Origin: Alkaliphilus oremlandii OhILAs
GTDB taxonomy: Bacteria > Bacillota > Clostridia > Peptostreptococcales > Natronincolaceae
Assembly (NCBI RefSeq): GCF_000018325.1
Contig: NC_009922.1
Span: 3,038,001 to 3,102,000, forward strand
Direction: 5' to 3'
Length of the DNA stretch: 64,000 bases
Made by a program: the position numbers and the translations under genes. Of the stretch, positions 62,869 through 64,000 are shown piece after piece (position 1 is the first letter of the stretch; each line of letters opens with the position of its first letter). The notes beneath the pieces are model-generated. The model saw only the letters and a list, made by a program, of their open reading frames with translations, searched no databases and had not been told where the DNA came from.

Positions 62869-62955
62869 TTCTAAGCGCCCCCTTTGTGCTTCACAGAATT
62901 GTATCTTTCTATTCTATTTTACTCCATGCTTTCCTCCTACCCTAGAAAAACCACG

Positions 62956-63387
62956 CTAACCCCTTAGTTTAAATACCACGATACCAGCAATCATGATTAA
63001 GATACCCAATGGTTTTGTAAAGTCAAATTTAATTTGCGGGCTATCGAACAGTCCATAAATATCAATCACTGTAGCGACGATCAATTGTGTTACCAGCAAT
63101 ATGGATACTGAAAAAGTAGCGCCCAACAGGGATATTCCTCTCATAACACTGTAGATTATGATGACACCAAATGCTCCCCCTAATAAATAAAGCTTATTTA
63201 CCTCGCCAATCCTTTTTAAGCTTCCATCACTCCATAGAACCATTGCTGCAATAGCAACGATCAATCCCGTTGCATGTACGATTACTGTGGTTTCAAATAA
63301 GCCGACTTTATCACTGACACGGGTATTAAAAACACTTTGAAGACTAACAAAAATCCCTGCCAGAATTGAGAATATGATACCTAACAT
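62956..63387 (-). CDS. DMT superfamily YdcZ-type membrane protein
   Basis: 143 aa with five TM helices. The LAGIFVSLQSVFNTRVSDKVG start and GGAFGVIIIYSVM fit the DUF606/YdcZ half-size transporters. GGGGGG precedes the ATG. The substrate is unknown, and such proteins probably act as dimers. Confidence 0.8.
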   Translation of the reverse strand: MLGIIFSILAGIFVSLQSVFNTRVSDKVGLFETTVIVHATGLIVAIAAMVLWSDGSLKRIGEVNKLYLLGGAFGVIIIYSVMRGISLLGATFSVSILLVTQLIVATVIDIYGLFDSPQIKFDFTKPLGILIMIAGIVVFKLRG

Positions 63388-63472
63388 AAAATTCTACACC
63401 CCCCTAAAATATGGTACCTTCTATAAACATTCCCTTACGAGAATACCTTTGTTTTTAAAGACATTATAAAAA

Positions 63473-63502
63473 CAGGGAAATTGTAGCTTTACAAATTCCC
63501 TG
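63473..63502 (-). terminator. recR terminator
   Basis: 12-bp arms (63473-63484, 63491-63502, one mismatch) followed by TTTTTATAAT on the minus strand, about 65 bases past the recR stop. Confidence 0.75.
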
Positions 63503-63568
63503 CTTGTATATATTTTTTTACTTGCTTTAAGTCGTTTTCTTTGTCTAATAACAGGAAGCAACCAGGAT

Positions 63569-64000
63569 TTAAATCTCCCGTCTACCTTCCAGTGCCTTGG
63601 TTAATGTGACCTCATCTGCATATTCAAGGTCCCCACCGACTGGGATACCGTGAGCGATTCTAGAAACCTTGATTCCCATTGGTTTTAGGAGCTTCGATAA
63701 ATACATAGCTGTAGCTTCGCCTTCTATATTGGGATTCGTGGCAATAATCACTTCATCTGCGGACTGAGCAGATAAACGTACAAGAAGCTCTTTTATTTTA
63801 ATATCCTCTGGGCCAATGCCTTCTAAAGGCGAGATGGCTCCGTGAAGCACATGGTAATATCCTTTAAATTCCTTTGTTCTTTCCATGGCCACTACATCTC
63901 TAGGATCCTCTACAACGCAGATTAATAAAGGGTCTCTTCTTTCATCACTACAGATATTACATACCTCTTGGTCCGTAAGATTGGTACAGACCTTGCAGTA
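63569..64000 (-). CDS. recR: Recombination protein RecR (N-terminus beyond window)
   Basis: 144 codons visible; the 5' part is outside. The frame starts at the edge inside the zinc finger (CKVCTN...CNICSD). The Toprim domain has VVEDPRDVVAMERT and HGAISPLEGIGPEDI, and ends with HGIPVGGDLEYADEVTL. It works with RecF/RecO in RecA loading at gaps. It is normally followed by yaaL and bofA, which here lie about 49 kb away on the same strand. Confidence 0.96.
   Translation of the reverse strand, partial: YCKVCTNLTDQEVCNICSDERRDPLLICVVEDPRDVVAMERTKEFKGYYHVLHGAISPLEGIGPEDIKIKELLVRLSAQSADEVIIATNPNIEGEATAMYLSKLLKPMGIKVSRIAHGIPVGGDLEYADEVTLTKALEGRREI

Noticed and set aside
1..64000. tRNA and rRNA genes
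   Set aside because: I found no cloverleaf with TTC/GG-type T-loop context or rRNA blocks; a covariance scan would be needed to exclude divergent cases.

Overview
The window is AT-rich, low-GC Firmicutes DNA from an anaerobic, spore-forming clostridium. The evidence is a BofA/YaaL pair, rubrerythrin, bacteriohemerythrin, a glmS ribozyme, an amino-acid-fermentation thiolase (OrtA/OrtB), an NhaC antiporter, strong AGGAGG ribosome-binding sites and frequent TTG/GTG starts. An Alkaliphilus-like member of the Peptostreptococcales fits best, but that is inference. Genes such as dnaB, rplI, gdpP, yaaL, bofA and recR normally lie near oriC in Firmicutes, so this is probably an origin-proximal segment.

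Layout. 1-4.9 kb: the 5' part of a 7TM-DISM-type sensor kinase gene, a LysM/G5/M23 peptidoglycan hydrolase and a membrane M1 peptidase. 5.1-9.3 kb: a replication block of a DnaD-domain protein, a DnaI/DnaC-type helicase loader and the DnaB helicase. A dense cluster of DnaA-box-like 9-mers sits in the convergent gap after the loader gene. 9.4-15.6 kb: rplI, gdpP, yybS-like, MazG-like, bofA, yaaL and a PIN-PhoH gene, with a 79-bp tandem repeat before bofA. 15.7-18.2 kb: bacteriohemerythrin, rubrerythrin and a membrane J-domain protein. 18.5-24.3 kb: a Fur-type siderophore uptake operon with its own esterase and AraC activator, next to a divergent AlbA/Schlafen-type regulator gene whose promoter carries a large inverted repeat. 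25.6-30.9 kb: a BNR lipoprotein, a polysaccharide deacetylase, an ars operon (arsR, arsC, permease, redox-disulfide protein) and a divergent membrane-anchored excisionase-like protein.

31.0-38.0 kb is a compact sigma-54 module. A solute-binding-domain sensor kinase and an NtrC-type regulator lie beside ortA-ortB (2-amino-4-ketopentanoate thiolase) and nhaC. Both ortA and nhaC are preceded by near-identical -24/-12 elements. The other ornithine-pathway genes are absent from the window.

40.3-47.25 kb, immediately downstream of glmS, is a decayed Tn7-like island. It holds a frameshifted and truncated tnsA joined to a truncated tnsD, a tyrosine-recombinase pseudogene, a transposase fragment and three related transposon-end-like segments in one orientation. 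This suggests successive insertions at attTn7. Its cargo includes a LytTR regulator, a lipoprotein and a two-TM protein, divergent from a secreted beta-rich protein. The shared intergenic region carries two 9-bp direct repeats with 12-bp spacing, the layout used by LytTR regulators. This is the best candidate here for an undescribed small system.

47.3-49.4 kb is glmS with its ribozyme. 49.6-53.7 kb holds two divergent XRE genes and housekeeping/accessory genes. 54.1-56.4 kb encodes a secreted protein with a peptidoglycan-binding domain and four FMN-bind-like repeats, formed by a 933-bp internal duplication. 56.5-62.9 kb is accessory: an AraC/GyrI regulator, a GNAT, an EreA/TIKI-like lipoprotein and an erm-type rRNA methyltransferase. 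The erm gene has a full attenuation leader: promoter, a 14-codon peptide with an Arg-Ile-Arg motif, alternative hairpins and a terminator. The window ends in recR, about 49 kb away from its usual partners yaaL-bofA.
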